Assembly (NCBI RefSeq): GCF_024753215.1
Contig: NZ_JANUGV010000004.1
Coordinates: 186,001 to 250,000 of the forward strand
Source of the DNA: Massilia solisilvae
GTDB taxonomy: Bacteria; Pseudomonadota; Gammaproteobacteria; Burkholderiales; Burkholderiaceae_D
Direction: 5' to 3'
Length of the DNA stretch: 64,000 nucleotides
A model generated the notes under the pieces. It had not been told where the DNA came from and made no database searches. It worked only from the letters and a program-made list of their open reading frames with translations. The position numbers and the translations under genes are program-made. Shown piece by piece: positions 36,846-44,872 of the stretch. Each line of letters opens with the position of its first letter. The first letter of the stretch is position 1.

Positions 36846-37597
36846 TGGCGACCTTCCGTTTTTATGAGGAGCTGAACGATTTCCTGCCGCGCGAGCGGCG
36901 CGGGCGCGAATTTGCCGCGCACTGCGCGCGCGCGGCCACCACCAAGCACATGATCGAGGCGCTGGGCGTGCCGCACACCGAGGTCGAACTGGTGCTCGTC
37001 AACGGCGAGTCCAGCACGTTCGAGCGGCTGATCGAGGCCGGCGACCGCATCGCCGCCTATCCCAAGTTCGAAGCGTTCGACATCACGCCGCTGCTGCGCG
37101 TGCGCGAGCGGCCGCTGCGCCGGCTGCGCTTTGTAGCCGACGCCCACCTGGGCGGCCTGGCGCGCTTCCTGCGCATGGCCGGGTTCGACACCGTGTACGA
37201 CAACCACATCCACGATGACGAGATCGCGGAACTGGCCGCGCGCGAGGGCAGGGTGGTGCTCACGCGCGACCGCGAGCTGCTCAAGCGGCGCACGATCACG
37301 CACGGCTGCTATATCCACGCGCTCAAGCCGGAGGCGCAGCTGCGCGAGCTGTTCGACCGGCTCGACCTTTCCGCCAGCGTGCAGCCGTTCGCGCTGTGCC
37401 TGCACTGTAACCTGCCGGTGCGCGCGGTGGACAAGGCCAGCGTGGCCGACCAGCTGCCGCCGGCGGTACGCGCGCAGCATGACGAATTTACCACCTGCGA
37501 CTGCTGCGGCCGCGTGTACTGGAAGGGCTCGCACTGGAAGCGCATGACGGACCTGCTGGCGCGGGCCACCGACGTTGATCCCAACCCGAGCGCGTGA
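36839..37597 (+). CDS. Mut7-C RNase domain protein with N-terminal ubiquitin-like domain
   Basis: A 252-residue two-domain protein. The N-terminal about 85 residues form a ubiquitin-like 'Mut7-C ubiquitin' fold (MATFRFYEELNDFLP, LVLVNGESSTFERLIEAGDRIAAYP). The C-terminal Mut7-C RNase domain has RLRFVADAHLGGLARFLRMAGFDTVYD, the RVVLTRDRELL acidic motif, and a zinc-ribbon-like set CLHC...CDCCGRVYWKGSHW. The PIN-like fold predicts RNA cleavage, but targets are unknown. It overlaps the DUF72 gene. Confidence 0.85.
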   Translation: MVMATFRFYEELNDFLPRERRGREFAAHCARAATTKHMIEALGVPHTEVELVLVNGESSTFERLIEAGDRIAAYPKFEAFDITPLLRVRERPLRRLRFVADAHLGGLARFLRMAGFDTVYDNHIHDDEIAELAAREGRVVLTRDRELLKRRTITHGCYIHALKPEAQLRELFDRLDLSASVQPFALCLHCNLPVRAVDKASVADQLPPAVRAQHDEFTTCDCCGRVYWKGSHWKRMTDLLARATDVDPNPSA

Positions 37598-37639
37598 GGC
37601 GATGCCCATGTACAATCGATCCATCAACCTGAGCACACT

Positions 37640-38056
37640 GTGAGCCGGCCCTTGCAGCAGCTACCTTTCCCGATCCGAAACGAATGTCCGCCTGGCGCTT
37701 GCGATTGCGAGCGCGAGAAGCTGCTGGCCGACCCGAACGGCGACTATCGCCCGCTGCGCATCACGCGCAACGAGGAGCAGCGGCTGCTGGCGCGCATCGA
37801 GCGCATCTCGACCTACGAAGACCTTCTGCATGTGCAGGAGCTGGTGCGCTCGCACATCGGGGCTGCGCTGCGCATCGAGCCGGGGCCGAACGAAGTGCGC
37901 ACGGTGCGCGGCATCATCATCGTGTTCGAGCACAAGCCGGGGCTGTGCAAGAAGCTGCGGCAGTCGGTGCCGGCCGCGATCCGGCGCTGCCTGGACCGCA
38001 ATCCGGACATCACCTACGCGCTGCTGGACGCGCACGACCTGTTTGGGATGAGCTAG
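37640..38056 (+). CDS. conserved protein of unknown function with CPPGACDC motif
   Basis: A 138-residue protein. The N-terminus carries RNECPPGACDCEREKLL, a Cys-rich knot (CxxxxCxC) that could bind metal. A helical middle (EEQRLLARIERISTYEDLLHVQELV) and a beta strand (TVRGIIIVFEHKPGLCKKLRQSVPAAIRRCL) follow, ending in TYALLDAHDLFGMS. I do not recognise the family. The start is GTG 37640. It lies 42 bp after the Mut7-C gene, same strand. Confidence 0.7.
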   Translation: MSRPLQQLPFPIRNECPPGACDCEREKLLADPNGDYRPLRITRNEEQRLLARIERISTYEDLLHVQELVRSHIGAALRIEPGPNEVRTVRGIIIVFEHKPGLCKKLRQSVPAAIRRCLDRNPDITYALLDAHDLFGMS

Positions 38057-38066
38057 CGCCAACCCT

Positions 38067-38167
38067 CGTCGTCCCGGCGCAAGCCGCGACCCATGCTGAA
38101 GATCCGGAGTCGCCGACAGTGTGGTGCTGCGAAGTCAGCATGGGTTCCGGCCTGCGCCGGAACGACG
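38067..38167. repeat. family A inverted pair (REPIN-like)
   Basis: Copy 1 at 38067-38099 (CGTCGTCCCGGCG...CCCATGCTGA) and its inverted partner at 38135-38167 (TCAGCATGGGTTCCGG...CCGGAACGACG), with a 35-bp spacer. This is the head-to-head layout of REPIN elements. It sits between the convergent 37640 gene and EamA. Confidence 0.82.
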
Positions 38168-38174
38168 GCATATC

Positions 38175-39083
38175 CTAAACGCGTCCGCGCGATGAACCAA
38201 AAATCACCGACGCCAGCGCCGCCCCAAGCAGCACCACGCCCGCCCACTGCCATGCGCTGATCGAATCGCCGAGCACCAGCATGCCCGCCGAAATCCCGAC
38301 CAGCGGCACCCCCAGGCTGAACGGGGCGACGCGGTTGGCGGGGTGGCGCTTGAGCAGCCCGGTCCATAGCGCATACGCGAAAATGGTCGCGCACCAGCCG
38401 AGATAGGCCAGCGCCACCCATGCCTTCCACGACAGGCGCGCCGGGTCCCAGCTGCTGCCGCCCGGATCGAACGCCAGCGAGAGCAGCACGAACGGCACCA
38501 CCGGCACGAGGCAGCTCCACACCATGAACGGGATCACCTCGAACTGCGGCGTGGCGTGCTGCGCGCGCCGCACCACAATGTTCGATGCCGCCCACATCGC
38601 GGCCGCGCACAGCGCCAGGACGAAGCCGGCGGGCGTGGTGGTGTTGGCGCCGTTTGTGCCCGCGTAGCTGGCGATGAAGCAGGCCAGCCCCAGCGCGGCC
38701 AGTGACAGCCCGCGCTTGAGCGGGGTGCCAACCGGCTCGCGCAGGGTGGCAAGGCCAAACAGGGCGGTGAAGAACACCTGGGTTTGCATCAGCACCGACG
38801 CGAGCGCGGCCGACATGCCCACCCGCAGTGACATGAACAGGAAGCCGAACTGGCCAACGCCCTGGAACAGGCCATACAGCACCAGCCACTTGGGCGCCAT
38901 TTTGGGCGGACGCACCAGGAGCGCCAATGGCAGCGCGGCGAACAAGTAACGCCCGGCGCCAAGCTGGAAGGGCGTGAGTTCGCGCAGGCCGAACTTCATC
39001 GCAATGAAGTTCGTGCCCCAGATGAAGACCACCGCGACTGCCGCGGCGAAGTCGCGCCTGCTGAACGCCGTATGCTGCACCAC
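38175..39083 (-). CDS. EamA/RhaT-family (DMT) transporter
   Basis: A putative metabolite exporter with two EamA repeats and ten predicted helices, 302 residues. The first repeat starts FAAAVAVVFIWGTNFIAMKFGL and the second FVLALCAAAMWAASNIVVRRA. It resembles YdcZ/YedA/RarD-type amino acid or drug/metabolite exporters; the substrate is unknown. No ATG fits. GTG at 39083 (or 39080) starts the protein 7 bp after the livF stop, suggesting it is cotranscribed with the liv genes. Confidence 0.85.
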   Translation of the reverse strand: MVQHTAFSRRDFAAAVAVVFIWGTNFIAMKFGLRELTPFQLGAGRYLFAALPLALLVRPPKMAPKWLVLYGLFQGVGQFGFLFMSLRVGMSAALASVLMQTQVFFTALFGLATLREPVGTPLKRGLSLAALGLACFIASYAGTNGANTTTPAGFVLALCAAAMWAASNIVVRRAQHATPQFEVIPFMVWSCLVPVVPFVLLSLAFDPGGSSWDPARLSWKAWVALAYLGWCATIFAYALWTGLLKRHPANRVAPFSLGVPLVGISAGMLVLGDSISAWQWAGVVLLGAALASVIFGSSRGRV

Positions 39084-39090
39084 GAAGCCG

Positions 39091-39819
39091 TCAGTGCGCG
39101 TGCGCGCCGCCAAGGTAGGCGGCCACCACCTTGGGGTCGTTGCGCAGCCTGTCGGCCGGTCCATGCAGCGAAATGCTGCCGTTCTCCAGCACGTAGCCGT
39201 AGTCGGCCACATTCAGCGCCGCCTGTGCGAACTGCTCCACCAGCAGCATGGTCACGCCCTGCTGCTTCAGGCGCGTGATGATGCGGAACACCTCGTCCAC
39301 CAGGATCGGCGCCAGCCCCATCGAGGGCTCGTCCAGCAGCACCACTTCGGGGTTGAGCATCACCGCGCGTGCCATGGCCAGCATCTGCTGCTCGCCGCCC
39401 GACAGCGTGCCCGCCAGCTGGTTGCGGCGCTCCTTCAGGCGCGGGAACAGGTCCATGGCGCGTTCCAGGTCGTGCTGCACGTCGCCTTTCGGGCGCGCGC
39501 CGGTAAAGCGCGGGAAGGCGCCCAGGAGCAGGTTGTCGGTCACGCTCATGGTCGCGAACACGCGCCTGCCCTCGGGCGAGTGCGCCAGGCCCGCGCGCGC
39601 GATGCGGTGCGAGTCCATGCCCGTGATGTCGCGCCCGTCCAGCGTGACGGTGCCCGCCTTTGGCCGGATCATGCCCGAGATCGCGCGCATGGTGGTGGTC
39701 TTTCCGGCTCCGTTCGAACCGATCAGGGTGACGAGTTTGCCTTTGGGGACATCGAGCGAAATCCCGTGCAGGACTTCGACCTTGCCGTAGGCTGCTTGCA
39801 GGTTTTGAATCGATAGCAT
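39091..39819 (-). CDS. livF: LivF, branched-chain amino acid ABC transporter ATPase
   Basis: A cytoplasmic ABC ATPase of 242 residues. Walker A is GSNGAGKT (residues 34-41), the signature LSGGEQQML, and Walker B VVLLDEPSMGLAP. The tail GGAHAH follows the characteristic VVAAYLG end of LivF. It energises the LivHM permease together with the LivG domain. It is 10 bp downstream of the fused livMG gene. The specific substrate (Leu/Ile/Val or a related amino acid) is inferred from the family. Confidence 0.93.
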   Translation of the reverse strand: MLSIQNLQAAYGKVEVLHGISLDVPKGKLVTLIGSNGAGKTTTMRAISGMIRPKAGTVTLDGRDITGMDSHRIARAGLAHSPEGRRVFATMSVTDNLLLGAFPRFTGARPKGDVQHDLERAMDLFPRLKERRNQLAGTLSGGEQQMLAMARAVMLNPEVVLLDEPSMGLAPILVDEVFRIITRLKQQGVTMLLVEQFAQAALNVADYGYVLENGSISLHGPADRLRNDPKVVAAYLGGAHAH

Positions 39820-39829
39820 GCTGTTCTCC

Positions 39830-41770
39830 TTACACGGCCGCGGCGGCAGGCGGCTCGGCTTCGCTGGCCCCGCCCAGGTAGGCTTCGATCACCTTGGGAT
39901 CGGCCTGCACCCTGGCGGGCGCGCCCTCGGCGATCTTCTGGCCGAAGTCGAGCACGGTCACGGTGTCCGATATCGACATCACCACGTCCATGTGGTGCTC
40001 GATCAGGATGATGGTGATGCCGTGGTCGCGGATCTTGCGGATGATGGCCATCAGCTCGCGGATGTCCGGTGCGGTCAGGCCGGCAGCCGGCTCGTCCAGC
40101 AGCAGCAGGCGCGGGCTGAGCGCAAGCGCGCGGCCGATTTCGAGCAGGCGCTGCTTGCCGTACGGGAGATTGCGCGCCTCCTCGTTGGCCAGTTCGGACA
40201 GGCCCACGAACTCGAGGATCGCCGCAGCCCGTGCCCGAGCGGCCAGCTCTTCGCGTTTCACGCGAGGCGTATGCAGCATCACGTCCGCGATGTTCGAATC
40301 GAACGTGTGGTGCAGGCCGACCAGCACGTTCTCGGTGGCCGTCATCTCGCCAAACAGCTGCACGTTCTGGAAGGTGCGGGCGATGCCGCCCAGCGCGATC
40401 TGCGACGGCGTGCGGCCGGTGATCGCGGCGCCCGCGAACTCCACCTTGCCCGCGGTTGGCTTGTAGATGCCGGTCAGGACGTTCATCATCGTGCTCTTGC
40501 CCGAGCCGTTCGGGCCGATCAGGCCGTGCACCGAGCCGCGCCGCACCGCCAGGTCGACCTGGTTGAGCGCCTTCAGGCCGCCGAACTGCATCAGCACCTG
40601 GTCGGCGCGCAGCAGGTCGCCGCCGGCGCCGTCATGCTTGACACCCTCAAACGGGTCGGCCTGGCCCGCCGCGACCGAGCGCGTGTGCCGCACGCTGCGG
40701 TTGAACAGGCTGCGGAAGTAGCCCACGATGCCGTCCTGCAGGTAGTACACGACGAACAGCGTCATCAGGCCGAAGATCGTCAGGCGCCAGTCCACCATGT
40801 TGTCGATGCGGTAGGCCAGCACCGCCATACCGACCGTGGCAACCAGCGGCACCACCACGCCGCGCGCCGTGGTGCGCTTGCGGGCCAGCGCCACCGCCGA
40901 TCCGATCACGGCCAGCACGGCCGCGACCACGGCGATCTGGCGGAACAGCCCCACGTCCTGCAGCAGGCTGGGGAGCATCACCACGATCACCGCGCCGATC
41001 ATGGCGCCCGAGCGGGTCTTGCGCCCGCCCATGATCACCGCCAGCAGGAACAGGATGGTCAGCTCGAAGTTGTAGGTGTTGGGCGAGATGTACTGCTCGG
41101 AATACGAGTACAGGCTGCCGGCCAGGCCCGCAAAGCCCGCGCTGATGACAAAGGCGTACACCTTGTAGCGGTACACCGACACGCCCATGCAGTCCGAGGC
41201 GATCGGGCTGTCGCGCAGCGCTTCGAACGCGCGCCCCAGGTGCGACTTGAGCATGCGGTGCACCACCAGCAGCGAAAGCAGCATGAACGCCGCCACCATG
41301 TAGAAGTAACTTGTCTCGTCCAGCACCTTGCCGAACATCTCGGGCTTGGACAGGGTGATGCCCATCGCGCCGTTGGTCAGGTCCGTCATCTCGTTGATGA
41401 GGATCTGGATGATGGTGCCAAAGGCCAGCGTCACCATGGCCAGGTAAGGGCCGGTCACGCGCAACGCAGGCAGGGCCAGGACCACGCCGAACAGCGCGGT
41501 GCCGCCGATGCTGGCCGGGACGGCGAGGTACCACGCCAGGTTGTACTTCATGATCAGCACGCCCGTGATGTACGAGCCCACGCCGAACAGGCCGGCATGG
41601 CCAAGCGACACCTGGCCGGTGTAGCCGACCACGATGTCCAGACCGAACAGCAGGATCGCGTAGATCAGGATGGTCTCGACCAGGTGGACGTAGTACGGGT
41701 TGGTGACGAACTGCGGGAAGGCCGCGAGCGCGGCGACGGCCGCCAGGCCGATGAAAAATGTCTTCTTCAT
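39830..41770 (-). CDS. LivM-LivG fusion: branched-chain amino acid permease plus ATPase
   Basis: A single 646-residue protein. Residues of about 1-375 are a LivM permease (VVGYTGQVSLGHAGLFGVGSY, with EALRDSPIASDCMGV, the EAA-like cytoplasmic loop). About 385-640 is a LivG ATPase (Walker A GPNGSGKST, signature LPYGKQRLLEIGRALA, Walker B LLLLDEPAAGL, ending VIEAYLGG). The frame is continuous and the linker (about 355-385, RSLFNRSVRHTRSVAAGQADP) is well formed. This is therefore a real fusion and not a frameshift. ATG 41770 has AAGGTG upstream; GTG 41776 overlaps the livH stop. Confidence 0.9.
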   Translation of the reverse strand: MKKTFFIGLAAVAALAAFPQFVTNPYYVHLVETILIYAILLFGLDIVVGYTGQVSLGHAGLFGVGSYITGVLIMKYNLAWYLAVPASIGGTALFGVVLALPALRVTGPYLAMVTLAFGTIIQILINEMTDLTNGAMGITLSKPEMFGKVLDETSYFYMVAAFMLLSLLVVHRMLKSHLGRAFEALRDSPIASDCMGVSVYRYKVYAFVISAGFAGLAGSLYSYSEQYISPNTYNFELTILFLLAVIMGGRKTRSGAMIGAVIVVMLPSLLQDVGLFRQIAVVAAVLAVIGSAVALARKRTTARGVVVPLVATVGMAVLAYRIDNMVDWRLTIFGLMTLFVVYYLQDGIVGYFRSLFNRSVRHTRSVAAGQADPFEGVKHDGAGGDLLRADQVLMQFGGLKALNQVDLAVRRGSVHGLIGPNGSGKSTMMNVLTGIYKPTAGKVEFAGAAITGRTPSQIALGGIARTFQNVQLFGEMTATENVLVGLHHTFDSNIADVMLHTPRVKREELAARARAAAILEFVGLSELANEEARNLPYGKQRLLEIGRALALSPRLLLLDEPAAGLTAPDIRELMAIIRKIRDHGITIILIEHHMDVVMSISDTVTVLDFGQKIAEGAPARVQADPKVIEAYLGGASEAEPPAAAAV

Positions 41771-41772
41771 GC

Positions 41773-42663
41773 TCACACCTTCTTGATCGCGGCCTTGCCG
41801 AACAGGCCAGAGGGCTTCACGGCCAGCACCAGCAGCAGGAGCACCAGGCCCGGCACGTCCTTGTAGCCGGTCGAAATGTAGAAACCCGCCGCGGTCTCGG
41901 CGATGCCGAGGATGATGCCGCCGACGATCGCGCCCATGCCCGAGGTCAGGCCGCCGATGATCGCCACCGCGAACGCTTTCAGCCCGAGCGATGCGCCCAT
42001 GTTCGCGCTGGTGAGCGTGAGCGGCGCAACCAGCACGCCGGCAAACGCCGCCGTGGCCGAGGACAGCGCGTACGAAAACGTGATGACCAGGCGCGTGTTG
42101 ATGCCCATGAGGCCCGCCGCGTCACGGTCATTGGAGGTGGCGACCACGGCCTTGCCGTAGATCGACTTGCGGTTGAAGATCTCGACGGCCGCCATGATGG
42201 CAAGCGCCCCGACGATGACCAACAGCTGCATCGGCTGCACGTTCGCGCCCATCACGTGAATCGGCTCGGACGAGAGCGGCGAAGGGAAGGGCAGCACGTC
42301 CTTGCCCCAGATGTTTTCGGCCACGTTCTTGAAGATGATCGCCAGCGCGATGGTGGACATGATCCAGCCGAATTCGGACTTGATGCGGATCGCGGGCCGC
42401 ACGCCGATCCATTCGACGAACACGCCCTGCAGGGCGCCGAACAGCACCACTAGCGGGATCATCAGCCAGTAGCTCATGTAAGGGCCGCCGTGGATCGTGC
42501 CAACCACGGACAGGCCGACCAGCGCGCCGAGCATCAGCGCCTCGCCCTGGCCGAAGTTAAGAGTGCCGGAAGTAGCGAAAGTGAGTTGGTAACCGAACGC
42601 GATGACGGCGTAAATCATGCCGAGCGCGATCCCCGAAAAGACCAGCTGCAAAAGGATATCCAT
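41773..42663 (-). CDS. livH: LivH, branched-chain amino acid ABC permease
   Basis: A 296-residue inner-membrane permease with about eight helices. Family motifs include SGIALGMIYAVIAFGYQLTFATSGTL (near residues 9-34), the coupling loop ATSNDRDAAGLMGINTRLVI and FAVAIIGGLTSGMGAIVGG. It partners the LivM domain. It is separated from livK by 103 bp holding a terminator-like hairpin, and is 2 bp from livMG. Confidence 0.93.
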   Translation of the reverse strand: MDILLQLVFSGIALGMIYAVIAFGYQLTFATSGTLNFGQGEALMLGALVGLSVVGTIHGGPYMSYWLMIPLVVLFGALQGVFVEWIGVRPAIRIKSEFGWIMSTIALAIIFKNVAENIWGKDVLPFPSPLSSEPIHVMGANVQPMQLLVIVGALAIMAAVEIFNRKSIYGKAVVATSNDRDAAGLMGINTRLVITFSYALSSATAAFAGVLVAPLTLTSANMGASLGLKAFAVAIIGGLTSGMGAIVGGIILGIAETAAGFYISTGYKDVPGLVLLLLVLAVKPSGLFGKAAIKKV

Positions 42664-42709
42664 CGTTTTCCACCAAAGGGAAGGGCGCGCGTGCGCCTTC
42701 CGTCAACAG

Positions 42710-42742
42710 AAAAATGGCCAGCCTTGGAATCAAGACCGGCCA
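42710..42742 (-). terminator. terminator-like hairpin between livK and livH
   Basis: On the minus strand a stem-loop (TGGCC/GGCCA with inner CTTG/CAAG, loop of 4) is followed by five T. It lies just downstream of livK and upstream of livH. A partial terminator here would lower permease and ATPase expression relative to the binding protein. A second GC-rich hairpin (42679-42701) lies next to livH. Confidence 0.55.
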
Positions 42743-42766
42743 CTGCACAGCATTGCTACGGATGCT

Positions 42767-43924
42767 TTACTTGGCCAGCACGACGCGGCCGCCGCGCACT
42801 TCGCCGAACTTGGTGTTCTCGAAGTTGATGGCCTCGTGGTCGGTGTGGCTGTATGGCTTGTTGTAGGTGGTGACGACGCCTTCCAGCTTGTCGTGCAGGT
42901 TCTCGAGCGCGGCGGCGATCTTCGGGCCTTCGGTGGAGCCGGCCTGCTTGATGGCCGCGGCCAGCAGGTAGACCGAGTCGTAGCCCTGGGCTGCCGACAC
43001 GGCCGACGGCATGCGCCCGCCCTGCGGGTTGTAGGTCTTAAGGTAAGTGTCGATGAAGGCCTTGCGCTTGGGCGTGTCGCCGTCCTGGATGAAGGTCTGC
43101 GGCATGCGGGTGCCTTCGCCGTTTTTGCCGGCGTTGTCGATGAAGTTGGCCATCGCCAGCGTCCAGCTGCCGATGATGGGCACGTGCCAGCCGATCTTCT
43201 CCATGCCGTTGGCGATCTGCGCCAGCTCGGGCCCGATGCCGTAGGTGAGCACGACCTCGGCGCCGGCCTGCTTGGCCTTGAGCAGCTGCGCGGTCATGTC
43301 CACGTCGCCGATGTTGTACTTCTCTTCGGTGACCGGCTTGATGCCGCGCTTGTCGAGCGCCTTCTCCAGGTCCTGGCGGCCGAGCTGGCCGTAGTTCGTG
43401 GAGTCCGCGAGGATCGCGACCTTCTTGAACTTGCGGTTGTCCACGGCTTCGCGCGCGATCATCTCGGACTGGATGCTGTCGTTGGCCGAGTTGCGGAAGA
43501 CGAAGTTCTGCGGCTCTTTCTCGAACTGCTTGGTGACGATCGAACCGGTGGCCACGTTGTTCATGACCGGGATCTTGGCCTGCTGATAGAAGCGCTGCGA
43601 GGCCAGCGCCACGCCGGTGTTGATGTAGCCGACGGTGGCGACCACGTGCTCCTTGTTGATCAGCTCCTGCGCGATCTGCACGCCGCGCTCGTTCTTGGCT
43701 TCGTCGTCGCGTTCAATCAGTTCGATCTTGCGGCCCAACACGCCGCCCTTGGCATTGATTTCAGCGACCGCGAGGCGCACACCGTCGCGCATCGACGTAC
43801 CCATTGGCGCCGAGCCGCCCGTGAACGGACCGGAGACCCCGATCCTGATGGCCTCGGCGGCCATGCCCGACATCGAAAAACCCAGTGCTACACCTGCAAC
43901 CAATGCTTTCAACTTGAAATTCAT
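42767..43924 (-). CDS. livK: LivK/LivJ, periplasmic branched-chain amino acid-binding protein
   Basis: A 385-residue precursor with signal peptide (MNFKLKALVAGVALGFSMSGMAAEA). The type I periplasmic binding protein fold starts IRIGVSGPFTGGSAPMGTSMRDG. It also contains GRKIELIERDDEAKNERGVQ and SVYLLAAAIKQAGS. It supplies substrate to LivHMGF. The start is set by GGAGACAGC upstream. The leader of about 280 bp contains an NtrC-like palindrome (44119-44139). Confidence 0.93.
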   Translation of the reverse strand: MNFKLKALVAGVALGFSMSGMAAEAIRIGVSGPFTGGSAPMGTSMRDGVRLAVAEINAKGGVLGRKIELIERDDEAKNERGVQIAQELINKEHVVATVGYINTGVALASQRFYQQAKIPVMNNVATGSIVTKQFEKEPQNFVFRNSANDSIQSEMIAREAVDNRKFKKVAILADSTNYGQLGRQDLEKALDKRGIKPVTEEKYNIGDVDMTAQLLKAKQAGAEVVLTYGIGPELAQIANGMEKIGWHVPIIGSWTLAMANFIDNAGKNGEGTRMPQTFIQDGDTPKRKAFIDTYLKTYNPQGGRMPSAVSAAQGYDSVYLLAAAIKQAGSTEGPKIAAALENLHDKLEGVVTTYNKPYSHTDHEAINFENTKFGEVRGGRVVLAK

Positions 43925-44118
43925 TTGCTGTCTCCGTAGTGTGTTTTTTGTTGTGCCGCGACGTTGGACCCGGGGCGAGCCGGAGCGCCAATCGTTCGGT
44001 CCATTGTAGGATCGCAATTAGGCAACAGCAATTGTTAGTTTCGTTGCAACGCACCATGTGGCGCGCATGTCACCAGCTGTAAGATGCGTGTAAGCAATGT
44101 GAGGTAAACATGGGAAAC

Positions 44119-44139
44119 TTTGCACCATTATGGTGCAAA
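44119..44139. promoter_or_regulatory. NtrC-like binding site upstream of livK
   Basis: A perfect 21-bp palindrome (10-bp arms, single central T) with core TGCACC-N5-GGTGCA, equal to the enteric NtrC consensus. It lies 195 bp before the livK start. The best sigma-54-like GG-N10-GC on the minus strand is at 44074-44061, with a poor -12. A short hairpin role is unlikely because the loop is too small for a terminator and no T-tract is present. Confidence 0.65.
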
Positions 44140-44156
44140 TTTGCTGAGCGACGGCC

Positions 44157-44180
44157 AAAACAAAGCCGGCTTGCGCCGGC
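44157..44180 (-). terminator. rho-independent terminator after the lipoprotein gene
   Basis: On the minus strand GCCGGC-GCAA-GCCGGC is followed by TTTGTTTT. It lies 25 bp downstream of the lipoprotein stop and insulates the liv promoter region. Confidence 0.75.
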
Positions 44181-44205
44181 CTTGCTTTGCTGCTGAGGAA
44201 CGGTT

Positions 44206-44637
44206 TTAGCGATGATGCCAGCCGCCACCACCGCGGCCGCCACCGTGCCAGCCCCCACCGTGGCCGCCACCGCTCCAGTGGCTCCACGAGAAGCCCAGGC
44301 CGATCGAGATCGGCGGCCACCAGTAGTAGGGACTCGGGGCCGCGTACACGGGGGCCGGGGCGTACACCGGCGGGGCGACGTACACGGGCTGCTGGACGAT
44401 GGTCGTCGGCGGCGCGACGTAAGCGGGCACGTTCGTGACGGCCGGCGCCATCTCGGTGACGGTCACGTTCGATTCGCCCGACGCGGCCATGCGCGCGCCA
44501 GTGCCGGGCGGAACTGGCGTCACGGACACGGTCTGCCAGCCATTCGGATCGGCATAGCGCGGATTGTATGCATACTGCGGCTGGGTTGCGCAACCTGCAA
44601 GGCTCGCCAGCGCAACGGCAATAAGTAGGGCTTTCAT
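44206..44637 (-). CDS. small Pro/Gly/His-rich lipoprotein, function unknown
   Basis: A 143-residue exported protein. The lipobox LAGC (Cys16) follows MKALLIAVALAS. The middle is rich in Pro, Val, Tyr and Ala (VYVAPPVYAPAPVYAAPSPY). The C-terminus is a Gly/His/Trp-rich tail (GGGHGGGWHGGGRGGGGW), resembling metal-binding or surface-exposed low-complexity tails. AGGAGG precedes the ATG. I recognise no named family. Confidence 0.7.
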   Translation of the reverse strand: MKALLIAVALASLAGCATQPQYAYNPRYADPNGWQTVSVTPVPPGTGARMAASGESNVTVTEMAPAVTNVPAYVAPPTTIVQQPVYVAPPVYAPAPVYAAPSPYYWWPPISIGLGFSWSHWSGGGHGGGWHGGGRGGGGWHHR

Positions 44638-44771
44638 ATGAACGGTCCTCCTGATGTTCCCACTATAAGAACTTCGCGGAACTTTTGCTGGAGAATTACA
44701 GCTTGTTACAGGTGCGAGCCTAACCGAAACTTTTGAACAGGGCTTGATCGCACGCGACTCCATCGGGGTTT

Positions 44772-44859
44772 CGTAGGGTGGGCGGGTCCCCCGCCCACGC
44801 GTTCAGGCGACGCAAGCTTTTCTTGGACGCGTAGGCAGGAGAACCTGCCCACCCTACGG
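44772..44859. repeat. family B palindromic repeat, inverted pair
   Basis: Copy 1, GTAGGGTGGGCGGG..CCCGCCCACGCGTTCAGGCGACGC, spans 44774-44814. The inverted copy, GGACGCGTAGGCAGG..CCTGCCCACCCTACGG, spans 44825-44859. It sits downstream of serB and upstream of the lipoprotein gene, both on the minus strand. Closest to the family consensus. Confidence 0.82.
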
Positions 44860-44872
44860 ATCCTTGCGCGGC

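Noticed and set aside
39830..41770. Possible frameshift or missing stop between livM and livG
   Set aside because: The frame is continuous with a sensible linker and both halves are intact, so a genuine fusion is more likely.
44119..44139. Palindrome as a terminator
   Set aside because: The loop would be 1-3 bases and no T-tract follows. A real terminator is found next to it at 44157-44180.
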